Notes under the pieces: generated by a model
What the model was told of the DNA's origin: nothing
Databases searched by the model: none
Seen by the model: the letters and a program-made list of their open reading frames with translations, nothing else
From: Erythroxylum novogranatense
Taxonomy: Eukaryota > Streptophyta > Magnoliopsida > Malpighiales > Erythroxylaceae
Assembly: GCA_029891385.1 (NCBI GenBank)
Contig: CM057235.1
Location: forward strand, 17,164,001-17,228,000
Reading direction: 5' to 3'
Length of the DNA: 64,000 nucleotides
Shown: one piece after another, positions 38,334-48,625 of the stretch
Layout of the letters: every line of letters starts with the position of its first letter
Position numbering within the stretch: the first letter of the stretch is position 1
Made by a program: the position numbers and the translations under genes

Positions 38334-40432
38334 TGTTGGAGTTATGTAAATATAGTACCCTGGAAAGCAACTGTGTTTACATGTAACTTTATCTTCTTCA
38401 GTTACAGTTTTGTAATGAAAATATTTATTATTAATAAAACAAAAGAGTTTGGTTTTATCTGTATGAGCATTATATATCTGGTCATAAGGTATCAAGATTC
38501 ATTTGTAAGTAATATACATATACATAGAGATGTATGGGAAACATGTATATTATTAGAATCAATTAATTGATTCACAGTTGAATAATCAAGTTGGTCGTTT
38601 GATTATGGTTTAGGCGTAGTGTTGCGATTTATCTCCATATAAGTAAAGGAGTTTACTTAAAGGGAATGATGAGTTTCATATCATGATAGTAGTAGACTAT
38701 CGATAATGGCACTATTAAATGAATTGGAATCAAGCATGTTTTCAAGAATAAAGTGGGTCGTTACTTTAATCTTAAAACATACAACTTAAGCATTCGCTTA
38801 TTATGAACCACAATCTTGATGAGTGGTGAACTCATATGTGTTTCATTATAATTCTTGATATGATCGGAATGGATTTTTACAGGTATTAATCCGATTATCG
38901 CATGTTGGAATTATTAATTGAAACATGTATCGTGGAACATTCACTCAAATAAAGAGTTTATAGTGTTATCATCTCTTCAGATGTTTTAAGGAGATTTGGT
39001 GATTAAACTGGCGCGATGGTTTGATGGACTAGCTACCCATCAAGTCTTAACACTAAGATGAGATCTTATGTGTTAATCACCATATAAAGTGAAATGAGAG
39101 ATCTAGAAGGAAAAACCAACATAAGGGCAAAACGGTAATTTTACCCTTTGTTGTGCGGATGGCTATAATAAGGTTCTAAATAGGGTTTGTAATTGGACAT
39201 ATTCTCATAATATTTAATAATTCAAGAGTTCAACTAATTGTCTTTAGTGGAATGACATTTAGTTAATAAGCTAGAATTAATTCCAATGAGATTGAATTAT
39301 TTACGGGCTTATTGGAGCTTGAATTATCAAAGTCCAATAAGATTCCCCACTTGGCTTTAAGGAAGGTTATCAAGCTAAGTAAGAAGTAGTTTGAGGCTTT
39401 AGAAGTCCATAATTGAATGATGGACTTATACTAATTAATGGTTAATTGGAAGCCCATATGTTCATTTAGAAATGGGCTTGTTTTGGTTTAATGTAATTGA
39501 TTAGATTAATTATATTAAAACAAATTTTTTTAAATGGAGAAGAAGCAATTTCGAAATTGTGTTAGGTTAGATGTGTAACCACACATTTGACATTAAAATA
39601 CTAAATAAAGATGGTCTTTATTATGGTTCATCATTATTAAATGGAGTTATGAACTTACCATTAAATGGTTTAATGGTTGGCTTTTAATGTTGGCATGTAA
39701 CCTATTTGCATTCATTAGATTAAAGATGAAAGATGTGCATTAGATGGACCATCTTCTTTCTTTCTTCTTGCCAAAACCGAAATGGGTATTCAATTATAGG
39801 TTATGGTCTTTTCAAATAGCCATTTTAAAGATAAATGAAGTAAGTCTCATTTATTGGCTATTTGATGAGTGATTAATGTAAGAAGTGATGCATTGGATGC
39901 CTCTCACTCTTTCCATTTATGCATATTTCGAAATTGAGAGGTAAGAAAGGGTTCTTGCATGTTTTTTAGACATTCTCTCTTTTCATGCAAGGGAGAACCG
40001 AAATTCCTAAGTGAAAGAATTGAAAGAGTTTCATTTTGGTTCTTCTTCTTCTAAGAAAATCTCCTCCAAATATTTCTTCTCCTTTCCCACCAAAGGATTT
40101 TGTTAACCTAGTTGTCCTTGAAGAACAAGTGGTAAATCTAATTGGTAGAGGATACTACTACAAGGAAGAAGATAGATTGCTAAAGGAAAAGACTCAAAGG
40201 CAAAGGATTTGGATACCAGAAGGAGAGGATAGCGCAGCGAGGATTTAAAGCTGTAGCGAAGAGTCGGTAATTCCTTTTATCTTGTTCTTGGTTTTATTAT
40301 CCTTATACCATATCATGTATGGATTAGCATGTTGATTTGGATATATTGCTTCCGCTGCAAGATGATTTCTTAAAAAGTTTTGAAATCTATCGTTTCTCCA
40401 AACTAAGCATGCTTTCTTTTTCCGATCCAACA
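38334..40432. mobile_element. Solo LTR (2099 bp) nested in the CRM-like pol
   Basis: Tips TGTTGGAG... and ...CCGATCCAACA with target duplication AAGTT on both sides (38329-38333, 40433-40437). After removing it, pol reads APLTEV|VKKEKGFNWG in frame. No internal region, PBS or PPT is present, so it is a solo LTR formed by LTR-LTR recombination. The 3' part (ttccgctgcaag... near 40350) resembles copia LTR ends, so a Ty1/copia source and plus orientation are plausible but unproven. A 71-codon open stretch at 40036-40248 has no recognizable domain. Confidence 0.85.
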
Positions 40433-40437
40433 AAGTT

Positions 40438-40910
40438 GTCAAAAAAGAGAAGGGATTTAATTGGGGAAATGATCAAGAGCATGCATTTAACTTCTTGAAA
40501 CAGAAGTTATATACCGCACCTGTGTTGTGTTTGCCTAATTTTGATAAAGCTTTTGAAGTAGAATGTGATGCCTCCAGGATCAGTATAGGTGCTGTCGTAA
40601 TGCAGGAAAACAGGCCTATTGCATACTTCAACAAGAAATTGAGTGGAGCGTAACTCAATTATCCAATGTATGACAAATAACTTTATGCAGTGGTGTGAGC
40701 TTAGGAAACGTGACAGCATTATTTGCAACCAAAGAAATTTGTCATCAAAACTGATCATGAGACTCTTAAATACCTGAAAGGACAAAGTAAATTCAGCAAG
40801 CAACATGCAATTTGGGTGGGGTTCTTGGAAACCTTTCCATACGTGTTGCACTGCAAGCAAGGTAAGGAGAATGTAGTCACTGATGCTTTATCGTGCAGGT
40901 ATTCCTTAAT
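40438..40910 (+). pseudogene. pol: RNase H of the CRM-like element
   Basis: Continues pol after the solo LTR: NWGNDQEHAFNFLKQKLYTA, VECDASRISIGAVVMQENRP, IAYFNKKLSGA, then [18 protein letters not shown] and [13 protein letters not shown]. Catalytic Asp in ECDAS and TDHETL are present. Several stops cluster at 40650-40705 (for example GA*LNYPMYDK*). Confidence 0.85.
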
Positions 40911-42350
40911 CTCAACTCTTACTTCAAAACTTTTAGGGTTTGAGTATCTTAAAGAATTGTATACCAATGATGGGACTTTGCTAGTGTCTATACCACTTGC
41001 GAACATGGTTCTTTTGAGAAATACTTTAGGCATGATGGTTATTTATATCGCCAGAATTGTTTATGCGTGCCTAATTGCTCATTACGTGAATTATTTATGC
41101 TTGAAGCCCATGGTGGAGGATTTATGGGGCACTTTGGTGTCGCTAAGACCTTGGACATATTGCATGAGTATTTTTATTGGTCAGGTATGCGAAAAGATTT
41201 AGAATGCATTTATGCCCATTGCATTGCTTGTAATCAAGCTAAATTGACAACTAAAACTCATGGCCTATACATTCCCTTACCCGTACCTGGTCACCCTTGG
41301 ATGGACATTTCTATGGACTTTGTTGTAAGGTTGTCGAAGACAAAAAGGGGTGTAGATAGTATTTTTATTGTTGCTGACTTGTTCTTTAAAGATATTGTGA
41401 GATTGCATGGTATTCCTAGGTCAATAGTTTCAGATAGAGACACCAAGTTTTTGGGCCATTTTTTATGTGTTTTGCTGGGAAAATTAGGAATGAAATTGTT
41501 GTTTTCTACTACTTGTCACCCACAAACTGATGGGTAAATGGAAGTTGTGAATAAAACATTAGGGAGTTTATTGCATTCTGTGATAGGAAAAAATTGAAAA
41601 CGTGATCTGATTGCTTGCCGTTGTTGAGTTTGCTTAAAATCGTAATATGCATTTGACTACCGGTTATTCTCCTTTTGAAATTGTTAATGGCTTTAACCCT
41701 TTAACTGTATTGGATATGGTGCCTATACCTTTGTCTGAGTTAACTAGCCTCAATGGAGAGAGGAAAGCTGAGTTGGTTCAAGAGTTGCACGAGAAGGCTA
41801 GGCAACATATGGAGTACAAGAATGAGGTTTATGCATGCCAAGCCAACAGAGGACGTAAGGAGGTGATCTTCGAACCCGGTAATTAGGTTTGGCTTCATCT
41901 TCGAAAGGAGAGGTTTCCTAACCATAGGCGGTCTAAGCTTGATCCACAAAGAGATGGTCCTTTCCAAGTCTTGGAAAGGATCAACAATAACGCCTATAAA
42001 ATTGACTTGTCGGTGTGTACAACGTGTCCGCTACTTTTAACGTAGCTAACTTGTCTTCGTTTGATAAGGATGAAGATTCGAGGACAAATCTTTCCGAAAA
42101 AGGAGGGGTTGACGTGAGCAAGGCTGCACATGATGAATATATCAATAGACACCGAGATCAACACGATGCTAATCGAGACTTGATGTTGCTTTCTAGTCTC
42201 CCAAGTTGGACTAGGCTTAAAAGATTCAAGGCTGTGTTAAATTCATTCGTGGCTCGCGTGTTTGATGATGGACTATGGAAGAATCAAGATTCTCGCTCGC
42301 TACTTCAATTTTTCAGTTTGAGCCATGTTCTGGGCGAAAACAACCCTTAG
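40911..42350 (+). pseudogene. pol: Integrase of the CRM-like element, with C-terminal tail entering the 3' LTR
   Basis: A zinc-binding region ([20 protein letters not shown] to CIACNQAKL), then the catalytic core [41 protein letters not shown] and CHPQTDG. A 22-codon in-frame gap after FIVAD removes the RFSKMAQF segment that copy B (43988-) keeps. CAA-to-TAA at 41535 follows PQTDG. The tail SSFDKDEDSRTNLSEKGGVD crosses the PPT (42093-42109) and remains open inside the LTR to 42350, including TRLKRFKAVLNSFVARV. This LTR-encoded tail is a CRM-type trait. Confidence 0.85.
42096..42109 (+). other. Polypurine tract of the CRM-like element
   Basis: GAAAAAGGAGGGGT directly precedes LTR start TGACGTGAGC. 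The counterpart in copy B is gacgaaggagggac at 45063-45076. Confidence 0.85.
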
Positions 42351-42828
42351 CAAGTGCGTACGATAGGTTCGTACACTAGCGCCTAGTAGGCCAGACGCCA
42401 AGCACGCCAGGCTAGGTGCACCTCCTAGCCTCTTTGCCTTGGGTTATTTTCCTACGTTTTTTTATAGATGATTTAGACAGTGTTATTTTACCTATTTACG
42501 TCCAAGATGTTAGCCCACTTTCAATTTATTTTTCCAAGTATAAATAGTTGTGTTGACATTAGTTTTTAGGCTATACTTTTGTCAATTTGAGAGCTTTGTG
42601 AGGAATCTTCAAGTTCTTATTATTCCATGAACCCTAACTCTACTTATCAATTAATCTCAATTGTGGCGTATTGTTTTGGTTCAATTTTCTTGGTTTACTA
42701 CTTGATCTAGGTTTATTGGACAATTGCGATCCTTAAGGTCTAGAAATGTATTGAAAAACCTTGCGTATCTAGTTTGTTTAAAGGTTGCCGATTCATATCA
42801 AGATTAATTTTCATTTGAGCGCGCATCA
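42110..42828 (+). mobile_element. 3' LTR of the CRM-like element (719 bp)
   Basis: TGACGTGAGCAAGG to ...GAGCGCGCATCA, followed by target duplication CCTTC. The first about 240 bp also encode the pol tail. Confidence 0.9.
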
Positions 42829-43233
42829 CCTTCTGTCCTGATTAATTGGACAATCATTTAAGATAGTACCCACATCATCAAGCAAATCTTGCATCCCATC
42901 ATCCTCCTCATCACCATCACCTTCATTAATATCATTTTCCATCCTATCTATGTTTACATTTGCAGGATGAAGCCTTTCTTCCCTAGAGATAAATCTATAT
43001 TCTAGCAGTTCACCATGTAAAACCCAACGGGTGTATGATTGGTCCATGCTTAATTCCATTAAATGTTCAGAAACATTCTTCTAAAACCTCATATAACAAT
43101 TCATGCAACGTGCACAAGGGCATGAAATGTCACACTCTTTGCCCTTATTTCCAACCACAAAATTCATAGACATCCTCACTCCATCAATGTATTCACAGGA
43201 AACCCTTACGTTGTTCATCCAACTCTTATCCAT
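42829..43233 (-). pseudogene. CACTA transposase N-terminus (transposase-associated domain), copy A
   Basis: Starts at ATG 43233 (MDKSWMN), followed by EYIDGV, NKGKECDISCPCARCMNCY, SMDQSYTRWVLHGE and an acidic run. This is the N-terminal transposase-associated domain of plant CACTA transposases. Codon CAG, kept in copy B (RSQKN), is TAG here (RF*KN). At 42829 it meets the CRM LTR. After removing the insert and one CCTTC copy, the frame joins from NQDRR into SPPIGIRDS at 34185. This identifies it as the missing N-terminus of the transposase at 30975-34185. Confidence 0.9.
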
Positions 43234-43533
43234 AGAGCAAGAAATACCTATTAATTCAATATAAGAATGAGAACATTATGTTATGTTAGTAAGTGAAAGG
43301 GGTTAAGACAAGTTTCTTAGGAGCGCAGAGGTAAACCCAAAGAGAGGGTGTTAGCTATTTTACTAAGGAGTAACTAAGCATTTGATGTTGTAGCCACTAA
43401 AGAAAAGGAATTGTAAAATTGAACAATTATAAGGAAAAGGAGAAGGGGATTGAAGTTCAAAGGTTAAACTAGGTGAATAGTACAACAATAATGCCTCAAC
43501 CTATCATTAAATCCTATGTGCCACCTACTTAAT
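43234..43533. other. Flank upstream of the CACTA transposase start, copy A
   Basis: Non-coding. Would be the 5' untranslated or flanking part of the CACTA gene. Repeated at 46205-46512 with few differences. No CACTA terminal repeat recognized. Confidence 0.4.
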
Positions 43534-43790
43534 AGCCTTGGAGGTTAAAAAAGAAGGATGAGGAAAGGTTTACTAGGTATCTAATTGAAGTAGTAGAAAA
43601 CCTAATTGTTAAAGTAGGAAAACTAATTTTTCCTGTGAGCTTTTTTATAATAGACTTAAAATATGACACTATGATTCCCATCATGTTGAGGAGACTGTTT
43701 ATGGCTACTAATGGGGTACTAATTGATGTGTGCAAAAGTAGCTTGACATTTATGATTGGCAATGGGGTACTAATTGATGTCTCCAAAATA
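43534..43790 (+). pseudogene. Athila-like Gag-tail/protease fragment, copy A
   Basis: The plus strand reads LKKKDEERFTRYLIEVVENL, then IVKVGKLIFPVSFFIIDLKY, MIPIMLRRLFMATNGVLIDV and CKSSLTF. This matches the Athila order (KDE.QF..FL, then V.K.IFP.DF..LDME, P.ILGRPFLAT..ALIDV..G.LTL). The protease active-site part that should lie between them is deleted. It points opposite to the Athila relic at 12.5-15.2 kb. Present again at 46513-46760. Confidence 0.7.
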
Positions 43791-43988
43791 TTAGGTTAGG
43801 TTCTAAGAAATAATCTAACTCCTTATATCTGAGAAATCTAACTCTTATAGGTAGTTAGATTTCTTAGAACCTAATCTAATATTTATGCTTGAAGCCCACG
43901 ATGGAGGACTTATAGGGCACTTATTAGGTTAGGTTCTAAAAAATCTAACTCTTAAATGTAGTTAGATTTCTTAGAACCTAACCTAATA
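43790..43988. repeat. Fold-back junction between duplication units
   Basis: Two imperfect hairpins. In each, the unit-end word attaggttaggttctaagaa faces its reverse complement ttcttagaacctaa(t/c)cta (43790-43880 and 43923-43988). A 43-bp copy of the unit start (43880-43922, tttatgcttgaagcccacga) lies between them. Confidence 0.9.
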
Positions 43989-45076
43989 TTTGTGCTTGAA
44001 GCCCACGGTGGAGGACTTATGGGGCACTTTGGTGTCACTAAGATTTTGGACATATTATATAAGCATTTTTATTGGTCAGGTATGCGAAGAAAGGATGTAG
44101 AATTCATTTGCACCGGTTGCATTGGTTATAAGCAAGCTAAATTGACAACTAAACCTCACGGCCTATACACACCCTTAGCAATACCTAGTCACCCTTGGAT
44201 GGACATTTCTATGAACTTTGTTGAAGGATTGCCGAATACAAAAAGGGGTGTAGATAGCATTTTTATTATTGCAGACAGATTTAGTAAGATGGCTCAGTTT
44301 ATTGCTTGCAAAAAAACTGATGATGTTGTGCATGTTACTAATTTGTTCTTTAAAGATGTTATGAGATTGCATGGTATTCCTAGGTCAAAAATTTAGGATA
44401 GGGACACCAAGTTTTTGGGCCATTTTTGGAGTGCTTTGTGGGGAAAATTAGGAACAAATTTTTTGTTTTCTACTACTTGTCACCCACAACTCGATGGGCA
44501 AATGGAAGTTGTGAGTATAACATTAGGGAGTTTGTTGCGTGTTGTGATAGGAAAAAATTTGAAAATGTGGTCTAATTGATTGTCGTTTGTTGAGTTCTCT
44601 TATAATCGTAATATGCATTCTAATACCAGTTATTCTCCTTTTGAAGTTGTTTATAGCTTTAACGCTTTAACTGTATTGGATATGGTGCCTTTACCTTTGT
44701 CTGAGTTAACTATCCTAGATGGAGAGAGGAAAATTGAGTTGGTTCAAGAGTTGCACGAGAAGGCTAAGCAACATCTGGAGCGCAAGAATGAGTATTATGC
44801 ATGCCAAGCCAACAGAGGATGGAAGGAGGTGATCTTTGAACTCGGTGATTGGGATTGGCTTCATCTTTGCAAGGTGAGGTTTCCTAACCATAGGTGGTCC
44901 AAGCTTGATCCGTGAGAAGATGGTGCTTTTCAAGTCTTGGAAATGATTAATAATAACGCCTATAAAATTGACTTACTAGGTGAGTACAACGTGTCCATTA
45001 CTTTTAATGTTGCTGAGTTATCTTCGTTTGATATGGATGCAGATTCAAGGATGAATCCTTCTGACGAAGGAGGGAC
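43988..45076 (+). pseudogene. pol: CRM-like integrase fragment, copy B
   Basis: Begins [20 protein letters not shown], with [50 protein letters not shown] and [16 protein letters not shown]. It keeps the 22 codons lost in copy A. The first catalytic Asp is Asn (MNFVEG), and TAG at 44394 precedes [28 protein letters not shown] to the tail SSFDMDADSRMNPSDEGGTD follow, again continuing through the PPT into the LTR (to 45128). Confidence 0.85.
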
Positions 45077-45799
45077 TGATGTGAGCAAGGCTGCACATGA
45101 CGAATATATCAATAAACACCGAGATTAACACAGCACTAATCGAGATTTGATGCTGCCTTCTAGCCCTGCAAGTCAGACTAGGCTTAAAAGATTCAAGGCC
45201 GCATTAAATTCATTTGTGGGCCGCGTGGTTGATGATCAACTCTGAAAGAATCAAGATTCTCGCTCACAGCTTCAGTTTGTCTGTTTGAGCCAAGTTTTGG
45301 GCCCAAACAGCCCTTGATAGGTGCGTATAATAGGCACGTATGCCAGCACCCAGTAGGCCAAACGCCAAGCGCGCCAAGCCAGACGGACCACCTGGCCTCT
45401 TTGCCTTGGGTTGTTTTCCTATTGCTTTTTTTTATAGACCATTTAAATAGTATTGTTTTACCTATTTAGGCCTAGGATGTTGGCCCACTTTCAAGTTATT
45501 TTACCAAGTATAAATAGTTGCCTTGACATTAGTTTAAGGGTTATGCTTTTTATAATTTGAGAGCTTTGTGAGGAATTCTTCAAGTACTTGTTGTTCCACA
45601 AACCCTAACTCTACTTATCAATTAATCTCAATTATGGCGTATTGTTTTGATTCAATTTTCTTTGTTTAATACTTGGTCTAGGTTGCTTGGACAATTGCGA
45701 TCCTTGAGGTCTAGAAAAGTATCAAAAAACCTTGCATATATAGTTTGTTTAAAGGTTACCGATTCATATCAAGATTAATCTTTATTTGCACGCGCATCA
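45077..45799 (+). mobile_element. CRM-like LTR, copy B (723 bp)
   Basis: TGATGTGAGCAAGG to ...CACGCGCATCA, followed by CCTTC. Copied with the duplication, so it is not an independent insertion. Confidence 0.9.
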
Positions 45800-46204
45800 C
45801 CTTCCATCCTGATTAATTGGACAATCATTTAAGATAGTAGCCACATCATCAAGCAAATCTTTCATCCCATCATCCTCCTCATCACCATCACCTTCATTAA
45901 TATCATTGCCCATCCCATCTATGTCTACATTTGTAGCGTGAAGCCTTCCTTCCCTAGAGATAAATTTATATTCTGGCAGTTCACCATGTAAAACCCAGTG
46001 GGTGTATGATTGGTCCATGCCGAATTGCATTAAATGTTCAAAAATATTCTTCTGAGACCTTATATAACAATTCATGCAATGTGCATAAGAGTATGAAATT
46101 TCACACTCTTTGCCCTTATTTCCAACCATAAAATTCATAAACATCCTCACTCAATCAATGTATTCACGAAAAACCCTTACACTGTTCATCCAACTCTTAT
46201 CCAT
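45800..46204 (-). pseudogene. CACTA transposase N-terminus, copy B
   Basis: ATG at 46204 (MDKSWMN), TGA after REYID (46151-46153 region), then FMNFMVGNKGKECEIS, CMNCYIRSQKN, GMDQSYTHWVLHGELPEY and GDGDEEDDGM. The zinc-like Cys pattern CPCARC reads YSYAHC here. No downstream transposase follows copy B. Confidence 0.85.
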
Positions 46205-46512
46205 AGAGCAGGAAATACCTATTAATTCAATATAAGAATGAGAACATTATGTTATGTTAGTAAGTGAAAGGGGTTAAGACAAGTTTCTTAGGAGCACAGA
46301 GGTAAACCCAAAGAGAGGGTGTTAGCTATTTTACTAAGGAGTAACTAAGCATTTGATGTTGTAGCCACTAAAGAAAAGGAATTGTAAAAATTGAACAATT
46401 ATAAGGAAAAAGAGAAGGGGATTGAAGTTCAAAGGTTAAACTAGGTGAATAGTACAACAACAATGCCCCAACCTATCATTAAATCCTATGTGCCACCTAC
46501 TTAATACCCTTA

Positions 46513-46760
46513 AAGGTTAAAAAAAAGGATGAGGAAAGGTTTACTAGGTATCTAATTGAAGTAGAGAAAACCTAACTGTTAAAGTAGGAAACCTAATTTT
46601 TCTTATGAGCTTTTTGATAATAGACTTAAAAAATGGCACTATGGTTCCCATCATGTTGAGGAGATCGTTTTTGGCTACTAATGGGGTACTAATTGATGTG
46701 CCTAAAAGTAGCTTGACATTTATGATTGGCAATGGGGTACTAATTGATGTCCCCAAAATA
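46513..46760 (+). pseudogene. Athila-like Gag-tail/protease fragment, copy B
   Basis: Same content as 43534-43790, including the ATNGVLID and SLTFMIGNG-like words, with small indels that break the frame. Confidence 0.65.
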
Positions 46761-46780
46761 TTAGGTTAGGTTCTAAGAAA

Positions 46781-48625
46781 ACTAGCTACCTATGAGAGTC
46801 GTAGATAAAGAAAGGCCTAAACCATTGCTTAACAATTTAGAAAATTTAAAAGAAGGAAGATTTTGATAAATACATAATCAAATCTAAGACTTTTGTAGAA
46901 ATATTAGCTTCGCTCTACACATACTATTATGTATAATTTGTATTATTATTTGATAAACTATATGGAGAACTAGGGAGAGAGTAATAAAAAAAGTCATAAA
47001 ATAAATTAAGCAAAATATGACATTTCATTTCTCTATTTATGTATGAATGCAGGATCCTTACTTTAGCATAACTGCATAGAGCAAAATATTTCATTTCATA
47101 AATCAAATTCAATAGCTATAGTATGAATGCAAACAAACTAGTTAACAATCTAGTAACTTGATACTTATAAGTTAGCATATTTTGTTCTTGTTTTCCAATG
47201 GCCCCTCCAACTATCTCCTCCTCACATTTGGAAATAGTATCTATTATAAAGCACGAAAAATTAGAACTAAACTTTCGCAATTGAATGTATAAAATCTTAT
47301 GAATATATATTGTTCAGTATAGTAACCACTAAGTTAATGGACACACCTATTTTTGGGTTAGACATGCGTATGTTAATGGACAATCTATAACTTTTAAAAG
47401 TAGCAATAAAACATTTGTACTTTTTTTTATAAATATAGCCTAAAGGTTACTTCAACAGTGAACGATTTTAATATGAATCACCATGTAACTAATACATTCT
47501 ACATCCCCTACTCTGAAAATGGAGCTTATTGAATGTCAAGCAAGCCCAACTTAGACAGAAAATAAGAAAAGGATGGAATAAATAAGGGCTTTATGAATAA
47601 ATAAGACATATGAAGAAAAATTGATACATATAATACATTTTCAATTCTTAACTTTATTTAAAATTAGTTATTATCACAATTTAAAAATAAACACTCAAAC
47701 GAGAATGCAATTTTTATTGATGAGTAAGATGCATACCCAAACCTTGCTCTTACAGTAGAAATGCAAACATTTAGAAAAGCACATAATATTTTTAATCATA
47801 TGTATCATTAATCAATCAAGTCATTTACTTCAATTTAAGATTATATTGTTCCCGCATAAGTTATTATTTTTGTTGTGATTTTAATTATATGATAATTATA
47901 GTTTATTTAATTGATCATTATCTCATATTTATAAATAATGTCAAGATATTAACTGTAAATATCCCACCCCAAACTCATCATGTTTGTCATTACTTTATCA
48001 CCCTATATCAAATGAACTACGTTGTAAGTAATATATTAAGTCGGGCCTTATCTCGATCAACTTGCTGCACCATTTTTCTAGATTTTTATGATATAAATGT
48101 AGTTATCAATTGCATATTTACAAGTTATGATAAGCTCATTCCGTCATTTGGCACCATTAAAAGTTAAAACTAAAACATAAGGAGAAGACCAAATAAATAT
48201 TTTGGCCTATATGTTGGTTTCCAATAATTTAAAATACATATTTAATTATTGATGGTCATTGCAATTAATTTTAATATACAAATATAAAATAAAATTTTCT
48301 TATTTAATAAGATTGATCATAGATGACCATTAATTATTGATTATGTAATTAGATTCTTATGTTTAACAATAAGTTTCATATTTTTAACTAATATACCTCA
48401 TAAAACTAATTATATGGAAATATAGATTGATAAAATTAAAATAGAGAAGCATGTTCATTTAAGTGTTTGGTTAAATTCTTTCTTAGTATGAGAACATACA
48501 TAGGCGTGTAGTAATTTTTGTCCAAATTTCATATTTGTTTTGAAGGCATTTCTATTACAGAAAGTTTTATGTAGCTTGTTATGTCAACTTTTCCATTCTT
48601 TTTAATGAGATTATAGTTTTGCACC
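46781..48625. other. AT-rich region without recognizable features
   Basis: Stops in all frames, several poly-T runs, no domain, LTR tip or repeat recognized. A 92-codon open stretch at 47889-48167 has no recognizable motif. Confidence 0.4.

Larger units (their letters stand above)
34186..42828 (+). mobile_element. CRM-like Ty3/gypsy chromovirus, complete but degraded (8643 bp incl. nested solo LTR)
   Basis: Plus-strand element: 5' LTR 34186-34896, PBS 34901-34917, gag, protease, RT, RNase H, integrase, PPT and 3' LTR 42110-42828, with TSD CCTTC. RT and integrase style (ADRFSK-type motif seen in copy [18 protein letters not shown]) and the pol frame running into the 3' LTR fit the centromeric CRM lineage (inference). 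The LTRs are clearly diverged (many substitutions per 100 bp), so the insertion is old. A 2.1-kb solo LTR sits between RT and RNase H. Confidence 0.9.
41093..43810. repeat. Tandem duplication, unit A (CRM 3' part + LTR + CACTA N-terminus + Athila fragment)
   Basis: Aligns along its whole length with 43988-46780. Starts inside integrase (tttatgcttgaagccc) and ends with attaggttaggttctaaga. Unit A lacks 66 bp of integrase present in unit B, accounting for most of the length difference (2718 versus 2793 bp). Confidence 0.9.
43988..46780. repeat. Tandem duplication, unit B
   Basis: Second copy of 41093-43810. Contains the CRM integrase fragment, an LTR, the CCTTC junction (45800-45804), the CACTA N-terminus and the Athila fragment in the same order and orientation. 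Ends with ttaggttaggttctaagaaa at 46780 and then unique sequence. Confidence 0.9.

Noticed and set aside
40036..40248. Open frame in the 2.1-kb solo LTR
   Set aside because: No recognizable motif; LTR leader sequence is a simpler explanation.
43529..43786. Minus-strand open frame of 85 codons
   Set aside because: Shadow of the plus-strand Athila protease fragment.
45077..45799. Independent solo LTR insertion
   Set aside because: Its flanks (integrase tail and PPT on the left, CCTTC and CACTA on the right) are the same as at 42110-42828, so it was copied by the tandem duplication.
30900..46800. CACTA terminal inverted repeats
   Set aside because: Several CACTA words occur by chance, but none pairs with an inverted partner and a 3-bp duplication at sensible positions.
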